Source: Reyranella sp. (GTDB lineage: Bacteria > Pseudomonadota > Alphaproteobacteria > Reyranellales > Reyranellaceae). From it: a stretch of 64,000 nucleotides of DNA. Shown piece by piece: positions 44,221 through 54,042 of this stretch. A model generated the notes under the pieces. That model was given only the letters and a program-made list of their open reading frames with translations. It did not search any database and was not told where the DNA came from. A program made the translations under genes and the position numbers. The DNA lies in the NCBI RefSeq assembly GCF_004297405.1, contig NZ_SCVC01000049.1, positions 62,001 to 126,000 on the forward strand, given 5' to 3'. The stretch's first letter is position 1. Each line of letters starts with the position of its first letter.

Positions 44221-45000
44221 ATGCGAATGAAGGGCAAGGTCGGCATCGTCACCGCAGCCGCCTCAGGAATGGGGAGGGCAGGAGCAGTTCGCTTCGCGCG
44301 CGAGGGTGCTGCTGTGGCCGTCATCGATCGGGACGAAGTGGGCGTCGCCGCCACAGTCAACGAGATCGTGACCTTTGGCGGTACTGCGAAAGGGATCATC
44401 GCCGACCTCGGCGACGACGATGCAGCGCGCCAAATCGTCAAGGATGTCGCTAGCACCTTTGGCGGCCTCGACTTCGTCTGGAATCATCTCGGCCATCCCG
44501 GCCCCGCTTCGGTTGAGGGTCTGGACTTGGCGGATTTCGACCTCGCGGTTCGCCTCAACTTGCGCTCTGTGCTGATCACCACTGAAGCAGCGATTCCAGA
44601 ATTGCGCGCGCGTGGCGGTGGCGCGTTGCTTTTCACGGCCTCGACGTCCGGCTTGCATGGTTCGCCGTTCAGTCCCGTTTATTCTGCCATGAAGTTCGGA
44701 GTCGTCGGTCTGACGCGCTCACTCGCCAAGCGCCTTGCCCGTGATGGGATCCGCGTCAATGCCGTGTGTCCCGGCCCCGTAGATACACCGATGTTACGTG
44801 TTTTCGTCGCCAGGCCGGACCAACAGAGCACGCGCGGCCTAGATCCAGATGAACTGATTCGCAAGCACGCCGGCATGACGCCTTTGGGTCGACCAGGCAG
44901 GCCTGAGGAGATTGCCAATGCAGCGCTGTTCCTGTTGTCCGACGAGGCTTCTTTCGTGACCGGCGCGGCTCTGCCAGTCGATGGTGGATCAACGGCATGA
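44221..45000 (+). CDS. Short-chain dehydrogenase/reductase
   Basis: 259 residues from ATG 44221 (MRMKGKVGIVTAAASGMGRA), after an AGAGGAAAG site. The cofactor motif is TAAASGMG with the second Gly position changed to Ala, then WNHLGHPGPA in place of the usual NNAG. The catalytic Tyr-Lys is YSAMK. The N-terminal motif is an atypical but frequent form. It ends the rightward run and lies 244 bases before the broken monooxygenase gene. Confidence 0.88.
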   Translation: MRMKGKVGIVTAAASGMGRAGAVRFAREGAAVAVIDRDEVGVAATVNEIVTFGGTAKGIIADLGDDDAARQIVKDVASTFGGLDFVWNHLGHPGPASVEGLDLADFDLAVRLNLRSVLITTEAAIPELRARGGGALLFTASTSGLHGSPFSPVYSAMKFGVVGLTRSLAKRLARDGIRVNAVCPGPVDTPMLRVFVARPDQQSTRGLDPDELIRKHAGMTPLGRPGRPEEIANAALFLLSDEASFVTGAALPVDGGSTA

Positions 45001-45244
45001 ACTGGCTTGAGCTCGCGACGCAATTCGCGATTGGCACCTGCCAACCCGAACCGGGGATTTCTGTTGCTGAACCCGCCCTCGCGCGCCCATGGCACCTACA
45101 CGCGCTTTTCCCCTTGGCTAAACGAAATCCGTTCGTTCCATCGCATTGTTGCGAGGAGGGTGCATGGTTGCGCTGACGCTGGCAACCCTGGTTTATCCGG
45201 AGAACCCCGATGGAGCCCATAAGTAAGTAGGAGGAAACTTGGTG

Positions 45245-45655
45245 ATGGCCAATGTTGTGTCCGAGCAGGTCAAGCCCGCAGCCGCTCATGAACCGGTAAA
45301 GCGATATGACGCCATCATTATCGGCTCGGGCATTTCCGGAATGTACCAACTATACCGGCTCAGGCAGCTCGGGCTCACGGCTCGTGTCTTCGAAACCGGC
45401 GATGGCGTAGGTGGCACGTGGTACTGGGATCGATACCCCGGGGCACGGTTCGATTCCGAGAGCTATTCGTATGGTTACTCGTTCTCCCAGGAGCTTTTGC
45501 AGGAGTGGGACTGGAGCGAGCATTTTGCCCCTTCTCCGCCGGCAAGAACCCCTCACCCCCAGCCAGAAACGCTATGATATCTCAATTTCGTCGCGGACAA
45601 ATTCGACCTGAGACGCGACATCGAGTTCAACAGCTGTGTGACGGCGGCGGCTTAG
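45245..45655 (+). pseudogene. Baeyer-Villiger monooxygenase, N-terminal fragment
   Basis: From ATG 45245 (MANVVSEQVKPAAAHEPVKR), after an AGGAGG site, the protein carries the FAD motif IIIGSGISGMYQLYRL and GVGGTWYWDRYPGARFD, the cyclohexanone-monooxygenase N-terminus. After WSEHFAP a short stretch SPPARTPHP looks inserted, and the homologous PETL is followed by TGA at 45575-45577. The same frame continues past it (YLNFVADKFDLRRDIEFN), so the stop probably replaced an Arg codon (CGA to TGA). Homology ends at 45655, where an insertion sequence begins. The matching C-terminus lies at 49369-49590. Confidence 0.9.
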
Positions 45656-46378
45656 GGCCTGTGACGAAATAAACGCTTCGATTTATCATTTGGGTGAAGG
45701 GTTGAGTTTTGGAACGATGGTGTAGTTCCAATCCGGATGGAAGCGGCCGTAGCGAATATTGAGTTGCTTTATCAGTTGATCGGAGACTTTGACTCCCTTC
45801 GGATAGTTCGTGGCGTCAATGTCACAGGCGATGGCCAGTCCGGAGGTTGTCGTTGTGGCGGCGATGAGCTGCACGATGACCTTGTGGGAGAGCAAAGGCT
45901 TGGCGCGCCAGTTCTGGGTGATGAAGGCGAACATGCGATGTTCGATGCGGTTCCACTTGCTGGTGCCAGGCGGGTGATGGGCGACGGTGATGGCGAGGCC
46001 GGTTTGGTTGGCGAAGTTCTGCAACTCGACCTTCCAGAGGCGGACCCGGGCGCCATTGCTACCGCCGCAATCAGCGGTGATCAGCAGGCGCTTGGCCTTG
46101 GGATAGCGCTTGCGCCCCATGCGCCGCCACCAGCGACGAATGCTCTCGACGGCGAAGGTCGCGGTGTCGTGGTCGATGCCGACACTGACCCAGCCTTCGT
46201 TGGCGGCAATGTCGTAGACGCCGTAGGGGACCGCTCGGCCGTTTCCCGGAATGACGAAGTCGTGCACGCGCACGGGCTGTGGTCGACCTTTGCGCCGCAG
46301 CTCTCGGCCGGCAGTCTTGAAATTGCCCACCAGCTCCTTCTTCTTGGTGTCGACGGAGATGTGCTCTTCTGTCGCCAC
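45656..46378 (-). mobile_element. ISAzo13-family insertion sequence, truncated
   Basis: The left end GGGCCTGTGACGAAATAAAC starts directly after the monooxygenase fragment. On the minus strand a transposase C-terminal part is read from about 46378 to 45686: HISVDTKKKELVGNFKTAGR, then ITADCGGSNGARVRLWKVEL and VAHHPPGTSKWNRIEHRMFA, which are ISAzo13 landmarks including the DDE residues. The N-terminal half of the transposase is gone; an IS66-type segment abuts at 46380. It cannot move by itself. Confidence 0.85.
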
Positions 46379-48079
46379 GATGACATCGGTCGATACCCTG
46401 CCAGACGATGCCGAGAGCCTGAAGCGGCTGCTGCTGGCACGCGAGGAGGAGTTGGTATCGGTAACAGCGGAAGCGGCCACCCTGCGGGCCAAGGCCGCCG
46501 ACGACCAGGCGTTGATCGTCCACCTCAAGCTGCAGATCGAGAAGCTCACCCGGGATCGCTTCGGCCAGCGCTCCGAGCGCAGTGCCCGCCTGCTCGATCA
46601 GCTCGAGTTGCAGTTGGAGGAGTTGGAAGCCACGGCCACCGAGGATGAGCTCGCCGCCGAGAGTGTAGTGGCCCGGACCACCAACGTTGCGGCCTTCACC
46701 CGCAAGCGCCCCGCGCGCAAGCCGTTCCCCGAACACCTGCCGCGCGAGCGTGTCGTCGTTGCCGGGCCGACGTCCTGCGCCTGCTGTGGCGGCACGCGCC
46801 TGTCGAAGCTCGGGGAGGACGTCACCGAGACCCTGGAGGTCATTCCCCGCGGGTGGAAGGTGATCCAGACGGTGCGCGAGAAGTTCACCTGCCGGGACTG
46901 CGAGAGCATCGGCCAGACGCCGGCACCGTTCCACGTCGTGCCCCGCGGTTGGGCGGGCCCAAGCCTGCTGGCGATGATCCTGTTCGAGAAGTACGGCCAG
47001 CATCAGCCGCTCAACCGCCAGGCCGAGCGCTACACCCGCGAAGGCGTGCCCTTGAGCCTGTCGACGCTGGCCGATCAGGTTGGCGCATGCTGCGCGGCGC
47101 TGCAGCCGATCCATCAGCGCCTCATCGCCCACGTCCTGGCCGCCGAGCGGCTGCATGGCGACGACACGACGGTGCCGGTGCTGGCCAAGGGCAAGACCGT
47201 CACGGGACGATGTTGGACTTACGTCCGAGACGACCGCCCGTTCGGCGGCCGGGCGCCGCCAGCGGCAGTGTTCTTCTACTCGCGCGACCGCTCGGGGGAG
47301 CATCCCAGGCAGCATCTGGCGACGTGGAGCGGTATCCTGCAGGCCGACGCCTACGGCGGCTACGGCAAGCTGTACGCCGAGGGGCGAGACGCTGGGCCCA
47401 TCGTCGAAGCGGCGTGCTGGAGCCATGCCCGACGCAAGTTCTTCATCCTCGCCGATATCGAGACCAGGGCCCACCGAAGGGCCCAGCGCCACGCACCAGC
47501 GGCCGTCTCGCCGATTGCGCTGGAAGCGGTGCAGCGCATCGATGCCCTGTTCGACATCGAGCGTGGCATCAATGGGCTGCCGATCGACCGGCGGCTGGCC
47601 GTTCGCCGGGAACAAGCCGCGCCGCTGGCCGCCGCTCTGCAAGCATGGATGCGCGAGGAACGCCGCAAACTGTCGCGCCACAGCGACGTCGCCGGCGCCA
47701 TCGACTATATGCTCAAGCGCTGGCCCGCCTTCACCCGATTCCTCGACGACGGTCGGATCTGCCTCACCAACAACGCCGCGGAGCGTGCGTTGCGCGGTCT
47801 GGCTCTCGGCCGCAAGGCCTGGCTGTTCGCCGGCTCAGACCGCGGCGGTCAGCGCGCGGCGTTCCTGTACAGTCTGATCGTCACCGCGAAGATGAACGAC
47901 GTCGATCCCCAGGCATGGCTTGCCGACGTGTTGGCGCGCATCGCCGAGCACCCGGCCAACCGCCTCGACGAGCTGCTGCCCTGGAACTGGGCCTCCCGGC
48001 AGGCCGCTTCCGAAGCAGCCTGAACACGGCAACCCCTCCCGCAAATAGCTACGCCGCGGTCCTCACCGCATGCGTACGG
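46379..48079 (+). mobile_element. IS66-family segment, left end lost
   Basis: Contains only the tnpC transposase; tnpA and tnpB, which normally precede it, are missing. The right end GGTCCTCACCGCATGCGTAC (48060-48079) is the usual IS66 terminal form. The left boundary joins the ISAzo13 fragment directly, so a deletion or a nested insertion has removed the left end. Confidence 0.8.
46380..48023 (+). CDS. tnpC: IS66-family transposase TnpC
   Basis: 547 residues from ATG 46380 (MTSVDTLPDDAESLKRLLLA). An N-terminal leucine-zipper-like coiled coil (about residues 10-65), the zinc-binding SCACCGG segment, the catalytic HGDDTTVPVL and QADAYGGYGKLY, and the C-terminal LTNNAAERALRGLALGRKAW are all TnpC landmarks. 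The frame is intact, but the accessory genes tnpA and tnpB are absent and the left terminus is lost, so transposition is unlikely without helper copies. Confidence 0.9.
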   Translation: MTSVDTLPDDAESLKRLLLAREEELVSVTAEAATLRAKAADDQALIVHLKLQIEKLTRDRFGQRSERSARLLDQLELQLEELEATATEDELAAESVVARTTNVAAFTRKRPARKPFPEHLPRERVVVAGPTSCACCGGTRLSKLGEDVTETLEVIPRGWKVIQTVREKFTCRDCESIGQTPAPFHVVPRGWAGPSLLAMILFEKYGQHQPLNRQAERYTREGVPLSLSTLADQVGACCAALQPIHQRLIAHVLAAERLHGDDTTVPVLAKGKTVTGRCWTYVRDDRPFGGRAPPAAVFFYSRDRSGEHPRQHLATWSGILQADAYGGYGKLYAEGRDAGPIVEAACWSHARRKFFILADIETRAHRRAQRHAPAAVSPIALEAVQRIDALFDIERGINGLPIDRRLAVRREQAAPLAAALQAWMREERRKLSRHSDVAGAIDYMLKRWPAFTRFLDDGRICLTNNAAERALRGLALGRKAWLFAGSDRGGQRAAFLYSLIVTAKMNDVDPQAWLADVLARIAEHPANRLDELLPWNWASRQAASEAA

Positions 48080-49337
48080 TACAGCTCGCCGGCAAGGTCG
48101 ACTGGGCGTGGATCGACGACGAGATGGCGCCGCTCTACAGCGACAAGGGCCGCCCCGGGATCGAAAGCCGCTTCGTGATCGGCCTGCTACTGCTCAAGCA
48201 CATGTTCGGGCTATCCGACGAAGGCGTCTGTGAGCGCTGGGTCTACGATCCGTACTTCCAGCACTTCACCGGTGAAGAGTTCTTCCAACACACCTTCCCG
48301 CACGAGCGCTCCGACCTCAGCCACTGGCGCCGGCGCTTGGGTGACAAGCTCGACCTGCTGCTGGCCGAGAGCCTGCGGGTGGCGCACGACAGCGGTGCGC
48401 TGCGCACCAGAGACCTGGCGCGGGTCACGGTCGACACCACCGTGCAGCCCAAGAACATCGCCTTCCCGACCGACGCCAGGCTCCTGCATGCGGCGATCAA
48501 GGGCCTCAATCGCCTGGCCCGTCGTCACACGGTGAGACTCCGGCAATCCTATCTGCGCGTCGCCAAACGGGCGGCCCTCATGGCGGGACGCTATGCCCAC
48601 GCCAAGCAGTTCAACCGCCACCATCGAGAAGTGCGCTTCCTGCGCACTCGCCTGGGCCGGCTGATCCGTGACATCCGCCGCAAGATCGCGGGCCACGAGC
48701 CCGCCGAGGCAGCCTTCGAGAGCCCGCTCTCGCGGGCCTCTCAGATCCGCTCGCAGCGGCCACGCCAACGCGGCTGGAAGCTCTATTCCTTCCACCCCCG
48801 GAGGTCGAGTGCATCGGCAAGGGCAAGGCCCGCGCGCCCTACGAGTTCGGCGTAAAGGTCTCGATCGTCACCACCAATGCCTGCTCACCGGGCGGCCAGT
48901 TCGTGCTGCACGCCGCCGCGCTGCCGGGCAATCCCTACGACGGCCACACCTTGCGCGCCGCCATCGAGGACACCCAGCGCCTCACCGGTCGCGAGATCGA
49001 ACGGGTCTACGTCGACAAGGGATATCGCGGGCACGACGCGCCGCAGCCGCGCCGCGTCTTCGTCTCCGGCCAGAAGCGTGGCGTCTTCGGCGCCATCAAA
49101 CGAGAGCTACGGCGGCGATCCGCCGTCGAGCCCCTCATCGGCCACATGAAAGAGCAAGGCCACCTCGGACGCTGCTACCTCAAGGGCCATGCCGGCGATG
49201 CCGCCAATGCCACACTCACTGCCGCCGGATACAACTTCAGGCGCATCCTGGCCTGGCTCAGGATATTTTTGCGCCTAATCTTGGCCGCTCTGACGACCGT
49301 CCCTAAAGCCCAACCAGCTCTCAATCCGGCTTCTTAA
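48080..49337 (+). pseudogene. IS5-family transposase, truncated and frameshifted
   Basis: Begins inside a transposase (VQLAGKVDWAWIDDEMAPLY, then KGRPGIESRFVIGLLLLKHM), so the first part was removed by the IS66 segment. HERSDLSHWRRRLG and VTVDTTVQPKNIAFPTDARL (first Asp) are IS5 landmarks. At the C5 run 48795-48799 one base is missing: the reading breaks after KLYSFH and resumes one frame over at PEVECIGKGKARAPYEFGVK, then RVYVDKGYRGHD and SAVEPLIGHMKEQGHLGR. The remainder runs to 49337. Confidence 0.85.
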
Positions 49338-49368
49338 CGGCCGACGCGATAAGAGCTTAAAACGTGTC

Positions 49369-49590
49369 ATGCCTACGCAGGAAGCCGAACGCGTTTGGAC
49401 AGAGCATGTCTACGAGCTGGCATCCCGCATGCTCTTCACCAAGGTCGACTCCTGGTTCACGGGAATCAACACGAACGTGCCGGGCAAGCAGAAGCGCACC
49501 TTCCTGCCGTACTCAGGAGGCGCCCCAGCCTACCGCGAGAAATGCGACGAGGTGGCCGCCAACGGCTACGAAGGGTTAATCCTCGCATAG
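49369..49590 (+). pseudogene. Baeyer-Villiger monooxygenase, C-terminal fragment
   Basis: Reads PTQEAERVWTEHVYELASRM, KVDSWFTGINTNVPGKQKRT and GGAPAYREKCDEVAANGYEG, which is the very C-terminus of cyclohexanone-monooxygenase-like proteins. The N-terminus of the same kind of protein ends 3.7 kb to the left (45655). The middle part, roughly 330 residues including the NADPH domain, is missing, so this is the tail of the gene destroyed by the intervening insertion sequences. Confidence 0.88.
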
Positions 49591-49616
49591 GATGAGTACG
49601 GCACGCCGCGCCGCCG

Positions 49617-49724
49617 CATCAGCGCATAGGCAAGGAAGCAGACCAGGATACGGGCCAGCATGCGGTCGGTCTGCTGATGCCAGAGCGGACGGATCGAGAG
49701 ATCGGACTTGTGGATGCGGAACGC
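49617..49724 (-). pseudogene. Fragment of an IS1634-type transposase
   Basis: The minus strand reads AFRIHKSDLSIRPLWHQQTD and RMLARILVCFLAYALM. This resembles the conserved C-terminal block of IS1634-family transposases, where a hydrophobic FLAY segment follows a HQ..DR motif. Only about 36 codons remain. It indicates another old insertion at the end of the mobile-element pile. Confidence 0.6.
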
Positions 49725-50126
49725 GCTTCGCCTCGGTGAGCTGGATATGGGGTTTCCACGGATCCTCAGTTCAGTTGGTGACGTGGCGGCACATAGGCTC
49801 CTTCGTTCATGCATGACCACTCGTCCCACTCCTACATACCGACCACTGCAAGCGAAGCCGTGCCGCGCACCGCCGATCCTGACCAGCCGGATCGGGCCGC
49901 GCAACCTTGCAATCGCAAACCCGCTGGCTTCATTGAAAACCGACTTGCGTTCGACCGCTTAATCGTTGTCACGGGCGACTGGGTAGTCGTGCTCCTGCTA
50001 CCTCTTGTGTTTGAACGCGCGACTCCCGTTGCCGCAGGCGTACCCTCTATTCGGGCATCTATTGGGGCGGCCTGAATATCTCAACATACGAGAACGTCCA
50101 CTTCACGATAGGCACGGGCTATATCG
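49725..50126. other. Gap without a recognised gene
   Basis: About 400 bases between the transposase fragment and the LysR gene. Short frames exist but none is protein-like. Confidence 0.4.
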
Positions 50127-51080
50127 CTATCGGCGACGGCGCGGCATGATTGTGCGCCTGGCTGACTTAGAGACCATTTCTGCGTCGTTTTTGCGTAGCA
50201 ATCGCAGGCAGCGGATGAAGGCGGTGACGGCCGGGGGCAGTGCGCGTCCGTGCAGGGTGACGATGCCGATATGGCGCCGAATACCGCCGTTGATGCGTAC
50301 AGTCGTTAGGGTGTCCAGATTCAGGCGCGAGATGATGATCTGCGGCAATACGGAAAGCCCAAGCCCTGCTTCCACGAGGCCGACCAGCGTGAAGAGATTG
50401 AAGGCTTGGAATGCCGGCTGGAACGTCAATCCGCGACGCTCGAACTCGTCGCGCATCGTGAACCATACAGCCGATTCCTTTGGCAGCGACAGCAGTGGGT
50501 AGCGGCTAATCTCCTCGAAATCGGCCCTGCCCTTGCGACCGATGGGGTGATCCCGCGGAGCCACCACCAGGAATTCGTCGTAGAACAGCGGCTCGAAATC
50601 GTACTCTGCACTCTTGCCGGCAAAGGGGATTACAGCGAGATCGGCCATGGCGCTGCTGATTTGCTGCAATACCGGGCCGACGAACTGGTCGGTAAGGGTC
50701 AGTGTCACCCCGGGATTGGCATGGACGAACTGCCGGATGACGGGCGGCAGGAAGGAGGCGGCGACGGTCGGAGAAGCGGCGATGGCGACCCGGCCGCGCC
50801 GCAGTGTCGCCTCGTCCCGGAACTCCTGAACGACCGAACGAAGCTCCATCACCGTATGCTCTGCCCGCAGACGCAACCGTTCGCCGGCCTCGGTCGTGGT
50901 AACGCGACGCGTGGTGCGATTGAGGAGCTTCACGCCCAGTACGCTTTCCAGCCGCTGCAGCCGTCCCGTCACGGATGGCTGCGACACGCCCAGTTTTTTG
51001 GCGGCGCGGCGGAAACTGCCCAGTTCTGACACCGCGATGAACGTCTCAAGTTCATCCGGTCCAATATTGATACGTTTCAT
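50127..51080 (-). CDS. LysR-family transcriptional regulator
   Basis: 317 residues from ATG 51080 (MKRINIGPDELETFIAVSEL); an in-frame ATG at 51113 overlaps the operator dyad. The winged helix-turn-helix is SFRRAAKKLGVSQPSVTGRL and QRLESVLGVKLLNRTTRRV. The effector domain (about residue 90 onward) has the two-lobed periplasmic-binding-like fold: GRVAIAASPTVAASFLPPVI. It is divergent from the lyase/CoA-transferase/TRAP operon and probably activates it on binding the imported acid or its CoA ester. Confidence 0.9.
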   Translation of the reverse strand: MKRINIGPDELETFIAVSELGSFRRAAKKLGVSQPSVTGRLQRLESVLGVKLLNRTTRRVTTTEAGERLRLRAEHTVMELRSVVQEFRDEATLRRGRVAIAASPTVAASFLPPVIRQFVHANPGVTLTLTDQFVGPVLQQISSAMADLAVIPFAGKSAEYDFEPLFYDEFLVVAPRDHPIGRKGRADFEEISRYPLLSLPKESAVWFTMRDEFERRGLTFQPAFQAFNLFTLVGLVEAGLGLSVLPQIIISRLNLDTLTTVRINGGIRRHIGIVTLHGRALPPAVTAFIRCLRLLRKNDAEMVSKSARRTIMPRRRR

Positions 51081-51272
51081 AGAATAATCGATAGCGTATT
51101 TTCGATTGATCAATCAAACGCTATGGTTTTCAATTCAGTCAAGGGCGCGATCGAAACTAGCGTCCAATCCGAGGAACCGTCCGAGGCGATCCGCTGGCCT
51201 CTCAAATCCACGGTTGGTCTGCCCTGCCCCATGTCCAATGCGCTTCGGCAAGCGCGCCAGGAGGTCGTTTTC
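51081..51272. promoter_or_regulatory. LysR divergent promoter with a perfect dyad
   Basis: GATTGATCAATC (51104-51115) is a perfect 12-base palindrome, and ATAGCG/CGCTAT (51091-51096 and 51119-51124) forms an outer pair. A palindrome just upstream of a LysR gene and a divergent operon is the classic recognition site for this family. Confidence 0.6.
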
Positions 51273-52244
51273 GTGTTTCCCCGCGCCAGAGAGCTTCGCA
51301 AGGTCCGTCTGCAGCGCTCCGAGCTCGCCGTTCCCGCCAGTTCCGAGAAATTCTTCGAGAAGGCTGCCAAAGGGCCGGCTGACGGTATTTTCCTCGATCT
51401 GGAGGACGCAGTCGTGCCTGAGCTCAAGGAAAAGGCGCGCGAGCTTGCTGTTGCCGCACTCAACGAAATCGACTGGGGCGACAAGATCATGGCGGTCCGG
51501 ATCAACAGCCTGGACACCAAATGGGCCTATCGCGACATCATCGCGGTGGCCGAGCGCTGTCCGCGGCTGGATCTGATCCTGCTGCCGAAAACCAACATGG
51601 CTGCGGATGTCTATGTCGTCGAGCAACTGCTCGACGGCATCGAGTCCACGATTGGCCGCAAGAAGCCGATCGGCATCGAAGTTCTGATCGAAACGGCTGC
51701 CGGACTCGCCAACGTCGAGGAAATCGCCCAGGCCTCCGACCGGCTCGAGGCGATGATTTTCGGTGTCGGCGATTTCACCATCAGCATGCGGGCGCGCGAT
51801 CCGTTCACCGGTGAATCCAACCCACGGTACCGCATGTATGGCAGAAACGAGAAGGGCGAGCGCGAGTTGCACTGGAACGATCCCTGGCATTTCGCCCTCG
51901 CCAGAATAGCCACCGCCTGCCGCGCCTTCGGGCTGCGTCCGCTGGATGGGCCCTATGCGGATTTCAAGAATCCGGAGGGCTTCCGCTCCTCGGCCGAGCG
52001 CGCCTCGGCGCTTGGCTTCGAAGGCAAGTGGGCAATCCATCCCTCGCAGGTTGAGATCGCCAACGAGGTCTTCGCGCCCGATCCCAAGGAATTGGTGTGG
52101 GCAAAGATCATCAAGGAGGCGATGACGGCTTCAGGCGGCAACGGCGCCATCCAGCTCGACGGCAAGCTCGTAGATCTAGCGCATATCAAGCTGGCCGACG
52201 CGCTGCTGGAACGGCAGGCGCTGGTCGACGCCCGCAAGCGCTAG
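51273..52244 (+). CDS. CitE/HpcH-type CoA-thioester lyase
   Basis: 323 residues from GTG 51273, 8 bases after a clear AGGAGG site. An ATG at 51123 opens the same frame, but it lies in the LysR operator and adds 50 residues without family similarity. Landmarks are RSELAVPASSEKFFEKAAKG, GIFLDLEDAVVPELKEKARE (metal Glu/Asp), MIFGVGDFTISMRARDPFTG and GKWAIHPSQVEIANEVF. The family cleaves malyl-, citramalyl- or methylmalyl-CoA by retro-aldol chemistry with Mg2+. The CoA-transferase encoded 18 bases downstream would supply the CoA ester. Confidence 0.88.
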   Translation: MFPRARELRKVRLQRSELAVPASSEKFFEKAAKGPADGIFLDLEDAVVPELKEKARELAVAALNEIDWGDKIMAVRINSLDTKWAYRDIIAVAERCPRLDLILLPKTNMAADVYVVEQLLDGIESTIGRKKPIGIEVLIETAAGLANVEEIAQASDRLEAMIFGVGDFTISMRARDPFTGESNPRYRMYGRNEKGERELHWNDPWHFALARIATACRAFGLRPLDGPYADFKNPEGFRSSAERASALGFEGKWAIHPSQVEIANEVFAPDPKELVWAKIIKEAMTASGGNGAIQLDGKLVDLAHIKLADALLERQALVDARKR

Positions 52245-52262
52245 CTGCAGGAGATCGACAGC

Positions 52263-53477
52263 ATGGGTGAAACCGCCAAAGCCAAGCTGCCGCTGGAGGG
52301 CATTCGCGTTCTCGACGCGGCGACGTTTCTGGCCGGTCCGTTTTGCGCCACGATCTTTTCTGAATTCGGCGCCGACGTAATCAAAATCGAGCATCCGGAA
52401 TTTTCCGATCCGATGCGTAACATCGGATTGAAGGTCGAAACGGGCGACTCCCTCACCTGGCTCAGCGAGGGACGGAACAAGCGTACGGCGACGCTCAACC
52501 TCGGAAAACCCGAGGGCGCCGAGCTCTTCAAGCAGCTGGTGAAGCAGTCCGATGTCGTGGTGGAGAATTTCCGCCCTGGAACCATGGAGCGCTGGGGGCT
52601 CGGCTACAAGGATCTGGCGGCAATCAAGTCCGACATCGTGATGGTGCGCATCACGGCCTATGGTCAGGAAGGTCCCTACAAGGACCGGCCGGGATTTGCC
52701 CGTATCGGCCACGCCTTCAGTGGCCTGACCTACCTTGCCGGCGAGCCGGACGGGCCGCCAGTGATTCCGGGATCGACGTCGCTGGGCGACTACATTTCCG
52801 GTCTGTACGGCGCGATAGGCGCGCTGATGGCGCTACGCCATCGCGATCGCACAGGCGAGGGGCAGTACATCGACGTGGCGCTCTACGAATCGACGTTCCG
52901 ATTGCTCGACGAACTGGCTCCGGCCTTCGCAAGGTTCGGCGTGGTGCGTCAGCGCATGGGCGCAGATACGGCGACGATCGTGCCGCACAGCCATTACCAG
53001 TGCTCCGACGGTCAGTGGGTGGCAATCGCCTGTTCCAGCGACAAGATCTTCGAAAATCTCGCTCAGGCCATGGGCCGGGCCGACCTGGTGGCGTCGGGAA
53101 CCTATGAAACGATGCAGGCGCGGGTTGACAACCGCGACTTCATCAATGGCATCGTCGGCGAGTGGATCGGCAGGCATACGCGCGACGAACTGATGGCGGT
53201 CTGTCTGGCGAACGAGATTCCCTGCGGGCCGGTCAACAGTATCGCCGACATTTTCGCCGACCCGCATTTCAAGGCGCGCGGCAGCCTGCTTTCGGTCCAG
53301 CACCCTGAGGTAGGAGAGATCGTCGTGCCGGCGGTCCTGCCGCGTCTATCGAAGACGCCGGGGAGAGTCACCCATCTTGGACGCCGACATGGTGCCGATA
53401 CTGGGGACGTCTATGGCGAACTCCTCGGACTGACTGCCCAGAAGCTTGCCGAGCTCAAATCGCGCGGGATCGTCTGA
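52263..53477 (+). CDS. Class III (CaiB-type) CoA-transferase
   Basis: 404 residues from ATG 52263, after a GGAGA site. The N-terminal LEGIRVLDAATFLAGPFCAT and WLSEGRNKRTATLNLGKPEG are family landmarks. The catalytic Asp is in TSLGDYISGLYGA (about residue 176), preceded by GLTYLAGEPDGPP. Class III transferases move CoA from a donor such as succinyl-CoA to a carboxylate with no ATP. With the CitE-type lyase gene upstream, the pair parallels activation and cleavage of malate, citramalate or itaconate-derived acids. Confidence 0.9.
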   Translation: MGETAKAKLPLEGIRVLDAATFLAGPFCATIFSEFGADVIKIEHPEFSDPMRNIGLKVETGDSLTWLSEGRNKRTATLNLGKPEGAELFKQLVKQSDVVVENFRPGTMERWGLGYKDLAAIKSDIVMVRITAYGQEGPYKDRPGFARIGHAFSGLTYLAGEPDGPPVIPGSTSLGDYISGLYGAIGALMALRHRDRTGEGQYIDVALYESTFRLLDELAPAFARFGVVRQRMGADTATIVPHSHYQCSDGQWVAIACSSDKIFENLAQAMGRADLVASGTYETMQARVDNRDFINGIVGEWIGRHTRDELMAVCLANEIPCGPVNSIADIFADPHFKARGSLLSVQHPEVGEIVVPAVLPRLSKTPGRVTHLGRRHGADTGDVYGELLGLTAQKLAELKSRGIV

Positions 53478-53478
53478 A

Positions 53479-54042
53479 ATGGCGTCTCCCGATCATGACA
53501 GTGCCGGCAGTGACCCGCGCGCGGCAGGCCCACGCTGGCTGCGGGCGCTGGACGCATTCGAGCATCGCTGGCTCTGGAACGTCAGCACCGCACTGATGCT
53601 TGCTGCCGCCAGCATCATGCTTCTGGAAGCGACGGCGCGCACGCTGTTCAGCACCAGCTACCACTGGGCGGAAGAGGTGGTACGCTATTTCGTGCTGTGG
53701 TCGATTTTCCTCGTCTTTGGACTTGCCCCGCGCCGAGGCCATTTCATTCGCACCGAGCTTGTCTTCGAGCGTTGCCCGCTTTGGCTCAGGCAGACGTTCA
53801 ATTCATCAAGCTGCCTAGGCGGCCTGCTGTTTTCAGGCGCGCTGGTGTGGGCTGGGTGGGTTCAGACTCTGAATCTGCAGCGCCTGGGCATGATGAGCGA
53901 GACGATGGATCTGCCGCTCTGGATCGTGAAGATCAGCCTGCTAGTCGGCGCCGTTCTGCTTTTCGTCTACTTCCTCTACTGCTCCGTTCTGGTGTTCCGA
54001 GGCCGGGATCCTTATCGGTCGGCTCACTCGGAAAACACCTGA
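53479..54042 (+). CDS. dctQ: TRAP transporter small membrane subunit (DctQ)
   Basis: 187 residues from ATG 53479, immediately after the CoA-transferase stop. Four membrane segments with the DctQ landmark WAEEVVRYFVLWSIFLVFGL near residue 80. It supports the large DctM channel. The gene's stop overlaps the next start by one base (TGATG). Confidence 0.9.
   Translation: MASPDHDSAGSDPRAAGPRWLRALDAFEHRWLWNVSTALMLAAASIMLLEATARTLFSTSYHWAEEVVRYFVLWSIFLVFGLAPRRGHFIRTELVFERCPLWLRQTFNSSSCLGGLLFSGALVWAGWVQTLNLQRLGMMSETMDLPLWIVKISLLVGAVLLFVYFLYCSVLVFRGRDPYRSAHSENT

Noticed and set aside
46071..47681. A 536-residue leftward open frame opposite tnpC
   Set aside because: Only the part from about 46378 leftward is real, the ISAzo13 transposase fragment, and that is in a different context; the rest mirrors tnpC.
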